Below, piece by piece: positions 8,497-21,400 of a stretch of DNA of 64,000 nt. This DNA is from Fasciola hepatica (lineage: Eukaryota; Platyhelminthes; Trematoda; Plagiorchiida; Fasciolidae): contig CANUEZ040000116.1 of assembly GCA_948099385.1 (NCBI GenBank), forward strand, positions 14,481,501 to 14,545,500, written 5' to 3'. Made by a program: the position numbers and the translations under genes. Below the pieces are notes generated by a model. That model saw only the letters and a list, made by a program, of their open reading frames with translations. It was not told where the DNA came from and ran no database searches. The number at the start of each line of letters is the position of its first letter. Positions within the stretch are counted from its first letter, which is position 1.

Positions 8497-11149
8497 CAGA
8501 TAATTGACTAATAAGAAGAGTTCTATGGTGTAGTTAATATCAGAGTCTCTTTTCAACTGATTGTGTCTTTCTTTGTTCTACACGAATTGCTCCCGATTCC
8601 TTTACGGTAACCACAATCCGTCGACTCGTCTACTGCTGCAGTTTCCTTAAGGTGTACCAACTGGTTCATTTCACGACACAGTTTCTGGCAAAGCGATTGG
8701 AATACCGCAGTCCGGCAATGAAACGGGCACAATACCATCAGTCACTGAAAAATATACCCTTCCAGAGAAATGCTCCAGGTGTGAATAGAATACCAATTCA
8801 TGCGGAACAAAAATATCTGGTTTTTTGAAACTACAAAATGTTCATGGTTTACTGTGACAAACTTCAGCTCTTGAACTACATGAGTATCGGCTATAAACTC
8901 TTCTCCGCCACCTTGAATTGGTCTCTCCGTTTGAAATTTCCCTTGAAGTTTTCGACTTTCAGTTCTACTTTTCTCAGGACATCCGTTTCTGTTCCGTTCC
9001 ATATCCTCTGACTAGTGCTGCAACTCGTTATGTTTGCACGATCAACGCAGAACACAAGAATTATATTCACCCAGATACTCGGATCCAATAGGACACAACA
9101 GGATTGCTCATTAACCAAAACGTTCGCTAATGATCTTTCGTACGTGCGATCACATTTGAGGCTGCTGGCTGTATGTGTTTGATTCTGCTGAGTTGTTGAC
9201 TGATTTTATGGCAACCGATTGACATTTACGGACAATACGATTCTTCTTCCCGCAATTAGAACGCGTTTTCCCTCAGGCCAGTTAGCCTTCTTTCCGTGTC
9301 TGATAGTGACGGTCACAAAACACGCACATGATGCCAGTGGTTCTCGTCACCACGATCGAATCAGCGGTTACGCGTTCCGTGAGATGGTTTATCTGATTCA
9401 TAGCAGCCTCCTCGCTCTAACGTACATAGATACAAGTTTTCAAGTCGAGCTAGTGCACGGACAGCTGCTTCTTGGTGACGGTATTGTTTCGAGCCCTTAT
9501 CGCCCGTTTATCTCTTATCCGGCTGTCCTTCATACAGTTGCTAGTATTTCATGAGTTAGCCAGTCTTCAGAGCAGTAGCGTGGTCATCGGTTGTTTTCCT
9601 CCTCCAGTCGTTCTTCACGGGAAAACTGGGACCACTCAAACATAACAATGAGTCGGCTCAGACAGGATTTATTCATTTTATGCGGCATTGTTATTACGAC
9701 GTCTTGGTCTTAACCCATTTCATCTGACTAAATCTCCCAGACGGTGACGCCGCATCACTATCTGATATTCTTTTGATTCCGAAAATAGTCTGCGGAACAC
9801 ATCAATTGTTTTGTTTTTACAACCTGCATTCATCCATCAAACGATCCTGGTTCTCCATGTTCATCGGACCCGGAGGTGGTACTTGTGAATGTTCTGGACA
9901 CATTCATCGACGAACAATTGCGCGTTCCCTCCGGTTTTCTCTGATACCACGTTCTGGGTCGACGCTGACTACGTCTCGGAAGAAGACTCCTCTGCTTTCG
10001 GACCATTTCGGTTTTTCAGTGCGGAGTGCACCGTTTATATTGGTATGCTGGATCATTGTAACCAGTTGTTGTACCAAAACTGATTTGACCAACTGATATA
10101 TGGTACCGTCTTTTCTTATTGGTTGGGTATATGATCAACCACCGCTTGATGGGATTCTTTCCTCACCTTATCAGTCTGCTGCTTTGACGCTGGCGATTGT
10201 GTTCACTCAAGCTTTTACCTTGATTCTGGAGAGATGCTGCTTACGCATCGCATGACTCACCGTGATGATGCTGGCTTGCTAGGAAAGACAGACTGAGTGC
10301 TGGAAAATCATCAATCAATACCTTCACGAGGATTTTTTTTCACTTCTTTGCTTTCGAAAACAAATAATGACAAGCTCTAAGTTCACATACTGTACTCCGC
10401 TGAGAGCATTACGGACTACAGCGTCTGAGGAAAGGTTATGAAGCAAATTTGAGGGGATGTAGTCAAGACTGATGAATGACTTCATCGACGGTAGGACTTT
10501 GTTAGGTTAAACAAGAATCATGATAGGGTAATAGTTTGGTTAAAAAGACAGAACCTCCAGAGTTCACGGCGCAAGCGAATCCGTATGGGCTTTTACCGAT
10601 AGGCTGCCATACCAGATCAGATTTAATACTTTGAAACGTATAATGGCGTTTATCGATGCACAGAAATATCAGTGGTAAGGCTGTCGCCCCAATTGTTCGA
10701 AACAGAAATGCCAATTCGGAGTCAGTGACACACTCTTGATTCTCGAACATCTTTCAGTTAATGCTTTTAGTTTCCTCATGTTAAAGGCCAACTTAGGACC
10801 ATGATCGCGTTTATCTGAGTCCATCTACAGCGAACGCCAAAATTACACAATTGCAGCACTTCAAAGCTGTTTCCGCTATGACAAAGTCGGGCGCATAGCT
10901 TGTGATCGATCACTGTGAAGTGTTCTCGATCGCGGGAGTTGCGGGTTTTTGCGTAGCATCGATTCTTCACAAAAACCACAGAAGCCCATAGGCAGCAACG
11001 TGACGTGCGCACATGTGGTCTGCCACCAAAGATGATCATCGCCTCAGCCATTCGGAGTCATGGTAAGATTCACTAGGACGCATTGGGCAAACAACCATCT
11101 AAAAGGCTATGGACTCCTCGTTCGGTCACCACATACAAAATTCCTGTTT
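8497..11149. other. Non-coding or decayed sequence
   Basis: Only short overlapping frames on both strands are present, with no recognisable domain. Parts may be very old transposable element sequence, since short open stretches recur on the - strand (8553-9118, 9904-10092, 10502-11051), but I cannot assign a family. Confidence 0.4.
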
Positions 11150-11375
11150 CCTGACAGGTGGCACTTGATGGTGATGCACGGGCTATCGTTGCTACCTCGA
11201 ACAAAAAGTGCCATGACGCCGAGGACGCCATTTCGTACCTAATTCCTATGACTTTCCATAAATCAGTTCATCTGTATACACCGCTTATGGGCAGATACCA
11301 TTCAGGCAACTATGAAGTCAGCTCATCCTCTCGCAGGAGCTAACCGTATGTAGGTAAAAGTTAAGTAAGTGTTAT
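11150..11375 (+). mobile_element. Short non-autonomous derivative of the RTE-like element at 28-32 kb
   Basis: The first part (about 11180-11240) resembles the 5' leader of the 28.2-31.8 kb element, sharing the ACCTCGAACAAAAAG block followed by a degenerate match to its flank. The last part (about 11325-11372) resembles that element's extreme 3' end, sharing CTCTCGCAGGAG and the GTAAAAGT(T)AAGTAAG tail. Everything between, including endonuclease and reverse transcriptase, is missing. This looks like an internally deleted, SINE-sized derivative. Confidence 0.45.
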
Positions 11376-14299
11376 CGACGTGCTGTTATGGATGAGCCAG
11401 TGTGTGATCCTCAATCGTTTATCAAACCCGTTCAGCTAACCGTGAATATTATCCTAATTTTTTCTTATCAATATAGCTGTTGACAAAGAACCTTGGGTTG
11501 CACATGGACGAACACGCATGTGCAATCAGCGGTCGGATATATCGATTTGTCTTTCCTAATCTGCCGTATACACTGATCACTCAAGTGACTTTGATTGTCT
11601 TCGAGACCGGAATCTAGTAATGGACCCAACTATTTCATTGGATGGTTGCTATACACACACGAGAGATTCTCGATGCTCGTTCTTGTGAATAGCTGAGGAA
11701 TCAAACAAGCACGTAAATTTCAGATGATTCTATTCGCACGACGAAATGGAGACGAGCATGGACAGGTCACCGATCTTTCACATAACCCAAAAGTTGGACA
11801 TGATCGATGCGTTAGCTGCCAGCCATTAAGTTTCTACCTCTCGTTTTGGATCTCAGAAACGAAATAAACGATATTGATGTGTCTCGGCTTTGATGACTTT
11901 CATCCGTCACAATCGGGCGAATTACTGAATTTATTTTGTTTTGAACATAAATGCACACACAGACACACAACTGTTCTATAGTATCGTCCAAATTTTCGAC
12001 CACACTCAGACTAACTGTTCTTGACTATCTTGTTCGTGAAACAGGTTGCACTCATCACCATACATATCCGTGCCAATTGAACGAGATCACCTGTTCGCAC
12101 CAGGTTTCGCCTCCCGTCACTAGACATTCCGGTGTTTGTCCATCGTATCAAGTGATTCGATCGGTGAATAAATGTTCGGCGCAGATTCTGTTCACAAACA
12201 TACGGCATAAATCTGCATATTTGACACGTAATGTTATCTGTTCAGTGATGGATTGCCCTGTGTAATCAGTTTATTAGGCTCCGGAAAACGATTTCTTCCT
12301 TAGTAAATAGCCCAATAGTCAGGCCATACTAGGTTCAGTGTTTTTTTTTTTTAATTTTGCACGAAGTGAATTACTGTAAACGGGGTAGACCCCATAGTTC
12401 GGAACCATACTGAGATTGTTAAGAATATTCACATCAAAACCAGTTTTATTGGTTCCACTTTTGGAAGTAGGAAGGTTATAGAAATCGGTGGGAAAACAGA
12501 GCGCGATGAGGGGTTGCCGTCCAGCGGAAAAAAGGACTGAAAAGTTGAGTCCGAGATCCAGGGACAGAAACCTGATACGGATGACTAGCTGCCTTCGCTC
12601 GTGTTTGGCACTGCAAAGTGATGGGATTAGCAACAGTCGAGGTTAACTCGAAGGGAGGAAGCTCAAAATAATTTGCGGTAGAATGAGGACAATAAAGCAA
12701 CTGCCCGGCGGTGGACAAGCAACTGCAAAGTGAGTGTTAAGACAGCAACATTCAACTGTGGGCCGAACTTAAGACTTGCACAGTAGTGGGAGGTGAGTTG
12801 TTTTGAAGAAACGTCTGGCTCAGAATAGCGTGACTGAGACTTTCGAATCACATCGAGATAGTGCCCCTTCGAGCAGACGATCCAGAGCTTCGGTGGAATA
12901 AACGTAGGAGAGCCATATCAGATTTCAGAAAACGTGCACACGCCTCAATCGTATCCTGCAGCGCATGAAGTTTCGTCTGACATTCCAAAACGTCACCGCG
13001 TTCTATGAAACTCCGCCGACTTGTAGACTGCGCTTGGCCATGTGAAGGCTTGAGAGGCATTATTGAATAAAGTGCAGATCAAATGAGTTCCCTTCGGTCA
13101 TCATCCTACTCTGAACGAAGGGACCGCGTAGCGCATCATCCACAGCTGAATCCACTATTACCATTTCCAAACCATTTCATATGATGAACGGCATCTACCA
13201 GATCATTTTGTCTTTTCGTGTGGTGTCAAGTTGCACCCATAGATCACATAGAAAGTCCGTTGCTCTTGTTCCCGGTTATTTTTTTCGTGCAGCAATGTTT
13301 GTTTGGAGATGAAATTTAAAAACGAATAATTGTCGTCAGTAGTCACTGCAATACTCAAAAAACCATAAAGTCTTTATCTACGAACTGGGTCGAGTGGATC
13401 CTGTTAGGTTTCAGCGGTAGCCTCCGAGAGACCGTCCACTTGATGTATGAAAACATGAGTGCGTGTAACTACCATTAGCGTTCTCGCATTCACATGTTAT
13501 TCATCCATCGGATTCCTTTATGCGAAAATATCACCCACTTTTTTCACACCATACTTCCGGCTGAGGGTCACTGAGAGATAGCCCTCTGTATCCAATGCAA
13601 AATCTTTGTTTGTTCAACTTTAAATTGATTTTGCGTTGTATATGAGTACAACTTTATTTGCTTTACCAAATGATAAATCCTAGGTAGATCAATAATTATG
13701 AGACAGCCGTTCATCTACGCTCCGTTCCTTTATCGAACTTTGAAGAAACTCGCTGACTGATTCAGCATTCGAATTATGTGTAAATAATATCCAGAACTTT
13801 GTCTGCCTGTTGATAAAATCATGCTTTTTTTCATCTTATCTATCCCGTTATTTCACATACGTACAATAAGCCACGGCGCACTCCATTATTACGGAAAATT
13901 AGCAGCCTAGTTTGAGACTTGGAGTAATCGAGAACCACTTAATATCTCAATAGGTCAGGCTTGGTAAGGACTTGAACCAAACCCCGGTACACAAAGGTTT
14001 GAGTGACAGTTGAGTTCTGTCTGACACCAAAGTTGACCAGTAGCAACCGAGTTGGAAACTCGTACCTCAGACTCGATGGTCGTAAATTTAAGTGTTTATT
14101 ATTCAGCAACATAGCGTTGCCGGATAATAATGATAGTCAACCGACGTTTCGGTTACCGCAGGTGACTAGAGTCGTATTTACTCACTTTTTTCTTTCCCAC
14201 CCGTAAGTTCACACCCTCTTCAAATTGTGAATGTATCTGTCCTTCACAGTAGCACTGGGTTGTAAGGCGTTGAATGAGGCTTGCCTCATTGTCCCTCAC
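11376..14299. other. Intergenic or decayed sequence
   Basis: There is no convincing gene. The minus-strand frame at 12848-13060 is open with a regular amino acid mix but lacks clear splice sites and is not recognised. The rest has only short random frames. Confidence 0.35.
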
Positions 14300-14640
14300 T
14301 GTTATTCGATGGTGATGATGATGATCAGTCAGTCGTTCAATCGATCGATCTCTAACTCGGTGTCATCATCGTCGTACAGCGTTAAACAGCTGGGCGAGCC
14401 CCACTGACCACTACTTTTATCGCCATGTTGCACGTGGAAATACAAAGAATGAACCTACAAGGTGGACAGGAAGTGGACTTACCGGGGTTGGAAAAGGGAA
14501 GAACGCCCTAGGTGTCGTGCCACACTCGGAACTGAATGTATGGCTGCATATAGCTTCAGACTCACGGGGACCAATTTTCTCAGTCTGGCATCACCAGTGC
14601 ACCGTGAACCCAAAACTTGAGAAACAGTCTAACGTTTCCG
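14300..14640 (-). mobile_element. 3' end fragment of an RTE-like element
   Basis: 14350-14520 is similar to 57175-57310, the 3' untranslated end of the large element on the - strand. Both share the block CAGCGTTAAACAG, the phrase TGACCACT and CATGTTGCACGT. It is preceded by GATGATGATGATCAGTCAG, which read on the - strand is the simple-repeat tail. No coding sequence is left. Confidence 0.55.
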
Positions 14641-15119
14641 GTTGAAATTGAATGGTGCTGGCAGCTAACCCGCGGAGAGGCTATCGGTGGTTTACCGTTG
14701 ATCCCCAACTTTGATAACGCTGCTAAATCAGCACGGAAGAACTTTTGGAAATGTTTTCATTTTAATAAGTATCACATTCAGTAATTCTTACGATTCGGTT
14801 CAACTAATAGGAAATAAATCAAGTACGCTTCTTAAACCCGTGTTCAATTCATCTGGCTGCACTGAGTGTTCGAATACTGTCAGATGTGACAACAGGCTGC
14901 CTCAAATGAAACTTTCGAAGTAGATGTATGATTTGTCGACGAAACGTGCATAGAAAACCCCACTTCCGTTGTCAGGCTTCGCACCTCCCCACCCACAGAT
15001 ACAACGTTGGTCACTCGTTTCAATCTTCACGTGTCAGATGATACGGTGTCTTGTGCTTGTGGTCCGGTTGTAATCGGGGTCGTTTTGAACACGAGACCTG
15101 AGTGTTCACTGTTAGACTA

Positions 15120-16620
15120 GGTCCAAATTAGTGGCCGTTTGTATGCAGTTCGGCTAGACAGCTCTTTATATGGTCAACAGCAATAGACTGGTGTTGGAAC
15201 TATTTCCTCGTGTCTGTGTATGCACGCACTTTTTGCAGTTATCCAGAAGCAAGCGGGATTTGTGCCAGCTGTTTTGACGCATACATTCAACGGACGTTGT
15301 GGTCATTATCGGTATTTTTATCGCCCAGGTTGACCGTTTGGAGGACATAAGGCCCGTCTGCTATCGCGGCTGATTAGACTGACTACAACAACCGGCTTAT
15401 TCAGCTATATTTTGACCGTGGATTGTATGCGAATCGTACAGATTTCTATCTTAAAGACGGCATGAACTCACTCAGCGTCTTTCTACGCTTTCACATCATT
15501 GGACTCAGATTGACCATATTGCAATTGATCACCGCCGACATCGGTCGATAGAAAACTATCGTTCATTATAGTTCACATTTGTGAACATAGATCACGCCTT
15601 CGTACGTCCTCTCTTTTGTTTTCGTTTTGTCTGTAGTCGCGCGAACACTAAAGCCACCGACCGCACATTTGCTCGCATACGGTCAAAGTCGATCTGCTAG
15701 TCAGGCAGCTGTGAGTTCGGTTTTCTATTGAACACTGACAGTAGATTTTATTCGGCTCCTTACACCACCCAACGCTCTAGTTTCAGCAAGCCTCACAAAC
15801 GATGGATGTCTTCGACATCATTTGCTCTATTATATGCTCCCAAACCCGTCTTTCCGGATGCCATATTGATTGAGGTGTGTGCTGCGGCTATTGGCAGTAG
15901 TCGCATTCTGAGCTTAGTTAGCCCAAACGGCAATGTAGCTGTGTTTGGGATTCATTTTGCACTTACGAAGTGTAAAATACTGGGTCGGGCCTACACTGAA
16001 CCTTGTCATGGTCGGGTAAGCCTCAACTGAATTAGATAAGCTTTGTTACTTGAGCAGTTACACCTCATCAAGTGGTCGAATTGCGCATGATATTTCATCG
16101 TACATATCAGAGGCACTTTTACCCTTTGTCAATCGTCAGCACAGCCAGCATGACGTTTGATCGTCCGTTAAGGGTCGAGTGTACACTGCGTCAGTACCTG
16201 TATGCGGTTCATAAACACGGCCTTTAAGGGTAGAAGACACCCGAAGAGTGTCGATGTTTGAATATCGATTTCTTCGCAATATAGCTCTCATATGGTTGGA
16301 ACACCGTATCAATAATACTGACTTAAGCGTAGGGTCTTGGGATTCAGAGGTCGTTCGCCGGAACAAGAGCAGATTAGTGGCTGAAGTGTGGGTTGCGATG
16401 GACTGTTCCTGACAAAAAGTATGAAAACTTTTGCCGATGGACTTGGCCAAGTAGGAGGTGTCAAATTTCCGGGTTGGAGTCCACGAGATTCGCTCACTGG
16501 AAGTTTGGGTCCATTGAGTGGTACGGCTAGGCGGTGCGACCAGTGACATAGTAGGATTCGGGTTCATTCTTCGTCTGCATGTTTTATTTTCTATCTGGTC
16601 GCTCCTTATGCAGCGCATGA
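15120..16620 (+). pseudogene. Degenerate RTE-like retrotransposon fragment
   Basis: Read on the + strand, 15380-15560 gives the end of an endonuclease domain (Asn-Arg-Leu-Ile-Gln-Leu-Tyr-Phe-Asp, then Gln-Ile-Asp-His-Ile-Ala-Ile). 15950-16010 gives Phe-Gly-Ile-His-Phe-Ala-Leu-Thr-Lys-Cys-Lys, which matches the segment after the polymerase active site of related copies. 16150-16400 gives the C-terminal region. The core polymerase is deleted, and stops and frameshifts are frequent. Confidence 0.6.
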
Positions 16621-16929
16621 AATGCGTTTAGTGCCCTCCAATTTTTCTGCGACTTCTCACCAACACCTATACGTGGGGTCCCTGAAATCCGGTGTGTATG
16701 TTTTGTCCCGTCACTATATTAGGATCGTATACGGGTTTGAATTTTGACCGAGGAAAATCTGTTTTATCCCGAATAATGTGCCCGACGGTTGCGAAACGTT
16801 TTTTTAGCGCACCCGTGACCCAATGATAAAACAACCACCTGTTGATCAAGTGCAAAAGCGTTTATTGCTCAGAACAGAAGAATATCGATTGGACATACTT
16901 GCAATACAATTTTGGGTTGTCTCAGTTTC

Positions 16930-17780
16930 GAAGTTCTGTCATTCATTGGGGATACTAGACCTCAGTTCGTGAATAGCGCTGAAGACACGTTTGCATGAGT
17001 GCTCCTCGCCAACAAACTTCCTACGGTTTCAATGGAGTTCAGATGGGAACTGTGAGCGGGCCAATCGAGGATTTTGATGCTTCGATACAATAGCCACATT
17101 TTATTGACGTGAGCTGTATGGAAGAACATGGACCTTGTCCTATCTTCCTCAATTTCTAGGAGTAAGAATTTCTTCAGAGTTCTGATGTACGAGTGTGCTG
17201 TCTGCCTTCCTTCAAGAACTGTCAACTGTGATTGGCCATCAGCCAAAGTGGCACTCCAGACGATCGCAGAGCCCTCACCGACAGCTCGACAGCCGAAGTC
17301 AAACTTGTTCTTTCGCAGGTCATGCCAGAAGTACATTTCCTGTCGGGGCTGTCCAATGTGATTTTTTTTCATCATTATATATCCGGTTATTCCATTCAGT
17401 CTGATATGGTTTCTGACCCATTCGACTCGAGTTGAAATATGAAGTTCAGTCACCCAGAGTACTGCTCTCATCTTTCCTCACCGTAGGTGTGTTGCTGCTT
17501 GTAGCACTTGCTATACACGACGAACAGTGATGCTCAAGTATGTGAGCTGCTCCAACTTTGATGCTCTTTTTATTTGGTTGGATCCAGCATGTGGAGGTTC
17601 CTTCTTGACTTTATCGAAAATTCTCCTCGCATTCCACGTTTCTTTTCAGATAAATAGCTACGTGGATCCATCAAAAAGTTTCAAATAAGCTTCCCTGATC
17701 CGTGGATTCGTTTGACATTCTCGCTTATATCCATTCCTGAATCTTTGTAGACAAGTATTTTGTCCATGTTTCAACTTATT
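16930..17780 (-). pseudogene. Tc1-like transposase pseudogene
   Basis: The longest open part, 16962-17471, encodes the catalytic half of a Tc1/mariner superfamily transposase. Hallmarks are Gly-Ser-Ala-Ile-Val-Trp-Ser-Ala, a Leu-Glu-Gly-Arg-Gln-Thr motif, and Ile-Leu-Asp-Trp-Pro-Ala-His-Ser-Ser-His-Leu-Asn-Ser-Ile-Glu. The Glu of the DDE/D triad is kept. The second Asp is lost: the usual Gln-Asp-Asn-Ala block reads His-Thr-Ala-His. The N-terminal DNA-binding part toward 17780 is broken by stops. I did not find clear terminal inverted repeats. Confidence 0.8.
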
Positions 17781-18331
17781 CAGCCATCGCCCATGTGACA
17801 TTCTTCTATTTTCACGAATGGAGCATCAAGGCTTACAATTTGATTTAATGAGTTGGGTGACCTCCCTTTTTCAAATTATTCCTGGTATGAACTTTGTTCA
17901 ATGAAATATCACAGAGCATCTTCCAAAACAACGGGTATATGTGTGATTCACTCTACTTATTAAATGAGCTATAGCATGCAAATTTTCGACCGTGGTGATG
18001 AGGTTCGCTTAGAGCATTTCGTACCTATCAGGCAGATTAATCGGGATAAAATCGGTTTTATTGAGTGAAATTAAAGTCGGTGAACGAGGTTGATATATAA
18101 TGATGGGATAAGACGCATGCACGCTGCTTTTCACGACCCCACGTATATATGGGTTCGTGGGAAATCGTGGAAACGTGGGGGTGAAATTAAGACATTTCGT
18201 GCACTATTCTTCTATTTGTATTGCTCTCGCCTACTCGATGCACAGAATCGTGAAGTTAGTGGTCTATAGAATTGAAGTAAAGTGGAGTCCCTTCAGTTCT
18301 GCTTTCTATTCCCCTCCTCCTGATATTTCAG
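17781..18331. other. Probable EPS15 intron sequence upstream of the first visible exon
   Basis: No exon can be recognised. The pyrimidine-rich stretch ending TTTCAG at 18331 is the acceptor of the coiled-coil exon. Earlier exons of the gene (EH domains) must lie far upstream or outside the window. Confidence 0.4.
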
Positions 18332-18481
18332 AGTCAGGAAGAAGAAATCGGTCGATTACGTAACGAGGTAAACGATCTAATCCGAGAGGAAGCAGCTCTT
18401 CAAGATCGATTATCCGAGAGTCGGCGTCGAATGGAAGCGATTGAAGCAGAAAATCATATGGCTCAAACACGGATCGATAAG
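18332..18481 (+). CDS. EPS15: EPS15 exon: coiled coil
   Basis: The exon lies between TTTCAG and GTAAAT and gives exactly 50 codons in phase 0. The peptide begins Ser-Gln-Glu-Glu-Glu-Ile-Gly-Arg-Leu and keeps hydrophobic residues at heptad spacing among Glu, Arg and Gln, typical of the EPS15 central coiled coil used for dimerisation and intersectin binding. The other two frames have stops. Confidence 0.85.
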
Positions 18482-21400
18482 GTAAATGATTCTCGATATG
18501 AGTGTCAATTCACCAAATAATCCGTTTTCAGCTCATCTCGTAACTAAGATCACATCCAGTTTTGATGCAAGTCGCGTGGTACTTCAAGCTATCTATTATT
18601 TTCAACTGATCATCACAAAAGGTGATCGCGGGCATAGATCCCTCTCAGCTATGCACATGCAATTTGCATTTGCGTGGAGCGATTCGGATACCTCCCCTGG
18701 TCAGTCGATCTAGGGCGTATTTTGTTGTTTGAGTATTATCACCATTCAAGACGTAGTCATCAGCGTGCTCCAATTAAAAAAACCATGTTCCTTTGGATGA
18801 GTTCAACACCACTTCTTGTCTAGCCAAACTGAGCGTTCTGAAGCACATCTGTGGCGAATGTGAAGAGGAACGAGAGTGTACGCGCACAGAAGATGCCGAG
18901 GGTTGTCTCTGGTCCCTAATCACACATGTGGTATAACTATACTATTCTATGAGGACCGAACTGGATTTTCCATACACCATTTGTTCACAAACGCTTCCAC
19001 AGTGGAATCTTGTGCCGAAAGCCGCATGAGTGTCTGCGATCTAGACGATGATTAACCCTTGGGTGGCTTAACGCAATCCAACTAACCGTGAGATGGTGAT
19101 GACTTGATGGGTACATTCACGACGTGCACGAAACTCAGGCTGTTCATTACGAGTATTTGAACACCAGTTGCTGACCCCGTGGGGGGGGGGGGGGGGGCAG
19201 TCTTTGTTGACGAGCTCCATTCACAACTCTCATCGCATCGGGCCTGAAACGGAAAACTAGAATGGGTCAGCGCAACCTGGACGAACTATTCCAATGACTA
19301 AACAACACGTTATCTGAGCGGGAAATGAAGATATACAGACTTAGGCACACACGCGTTCATTCGAGTCTCATCGTTGCTGGGCTGATTTGATTGTATGGTG
19401 CAGCTAACACTGTTAAACTGTTCACGAATCACCGATCATACATTGAACCTGAGCCGACATGTTCAGGCGAATCAGTTGGGTTACCCAGTGTGACACGTTC
19501 ACGTTAAACCAATATCGTCTTTTCGTAATTTACGTAACGCTTTGACAACATGAAACAGCCGTACAGTGCTTTCATGGGTTTTAAACGACGAGTAAAGCTT
19601 CGATGACAATACAAGTGCGCATTCTTTGCTGATAGTCATTTCATTCGAAGTTGTCGGACGTTGCTGGATATCACGGAGGACGACACCTGAGCAAACTTAA
19701 GTCGGTGATTCGGATCACCCCGGACGGAAGGGCGCTGGTGCAGTGGTAACACACACCTTCGAGATGTGAAGGACCCGGTTCAAACCCCGAGTAGTTCATA
19801 GGATATGCACCATTGATAAGCTCTAACAGAAGTGAGACTCGTAAATGGTGCTTCCGGGTGCATAATTGATCGGATGACCTGGGGTCTCTGCTCGACTGAT
19901 GGAGTTCAAAGGACGGCCAGTCAATCAAATTGCCAAACTGCTCCGTCGCGTATATCGCCAAACCAACGTGGACCGGTCAGTACCCCAATTTCGCCAGCTT
20001 TGCACCTATCAGGCGTAAACTTAACCTTATTCGCTCATTCGCAACCCGTGTGCAAATGATTTGCTCGGATGAGACGATGAATGAAGAACTAAACATTTTG
20101 AAGCAAACGCTATTGGATAACGGATGCCCCGAGCGCTTCATTCAGAAGAACATGGCAGAAGGAACAACGAGACAAGCGTTAGTGACCGTTAAGAAGAGTT
20201 ATACATTCGACCCCCTTTCAAAGATGACGACAAAAGCGAGTTACTAATAAGACGCTTGGAAAAGGCAATCGCTCGCACCTTTCCTCCTGTCACACTACGT
20301 GCCCACTTCACCAGTCGACAAGTGATCTCGACGAACCTGAAAGACAGGTTACCTGTCCTCACCTCATCCATGCTAACCTATTCGTTTGTTTGCTCATGTT
20401 CGGCAGGCTATATAGGTAGAACGACACGGAAACTATCACAAAGGGTCAAAGAGCACAAACCAACTTGGCTGACGACGGGAAACAGAAAATCCATCACCAG
20501 TGCAATTGTGGCGCACCTTGCAGACAGTGGACATTACGTGAACGACGACGCGTTCAAAATAGTCTGCAGAGTCCCTACGAATGCACCGAAAGTCGCTCGA
20601 AAACAACATCTAGCAACAGCAGAGGCTGTGGCGATCAGACTATTCAATTCGTCGCTTTGTTCTCAGAAAGCTTTGGTTAATGCACTCAGACTACCCTGTC
20701 CGCGATCGGAGATCGACCCTGGAGCTCAATGTGACCCAAACGTTGACCCTTTGGTTGAAACCGGAAATGGATAATCCCCGAAATCTATGTTCATTGTTTC
20801 ACTGGTCCTTTTCCCAACCACCGAACAACAACATTCCCCTCCCATCTTTCCTAAGTATGCAACACCAACTTTGATGACTATCCGATCACACTTTAGCACA
20901 CAGACATTGTTCATTATTTATGCATTTCTAACCTATAAATGTAGCTGTATTGGCCACGTGGATGATATTACCTAAAACGAGCTTGTCCGCTATTAGTGTT
21001 TTCAATTTATGCCAATTTTTTGTTTTGTATCGGACTGTCTAATAGGCATTGGTCTCGACTTCTGACTATCGGATAAAGGCTATCGGAAAAGGAACAGAAA
21101 TGCACGAGGGTATATGTGAATACATCGAAAAATAGGTTCGGTAGATATAAATAATTGTCTCAATTCGCCGTCATTGAGTGTGTCTTCAGTGGATTACCAA
21201 TTGAATATCTTGAATCTCACCCAGGAAGTTTTACTTGTGCCAAATGATCATATCAGTACTTTATATTTTTCTACGTTTTGAACGAGCATCTCCCCCCCCC
21301 CTCCCTTGACATGCACTAAAACAATCCCTTTTTCGTCAAACAATGCGCGTTTGTGATATCTATCCCAGCAGATTTGCTACCCACATCCCAAAATAGTCTT

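Noticed and set aside
12848..13060. Minus-strand frame ending in Ser-Gly-Ser-Ser-Ala-Arg-Arg-Gly-Thr
   Set aside because: It has a gene-like composition, but I see no convincing splice sites or neighbouring exons and no family match.
16620..17780. Terminal inverted repeats around the Tc1-like transposase
   Set aside because: I looked for matching ends on both sides of the pseudogene and did not find a convincing pair by eye.
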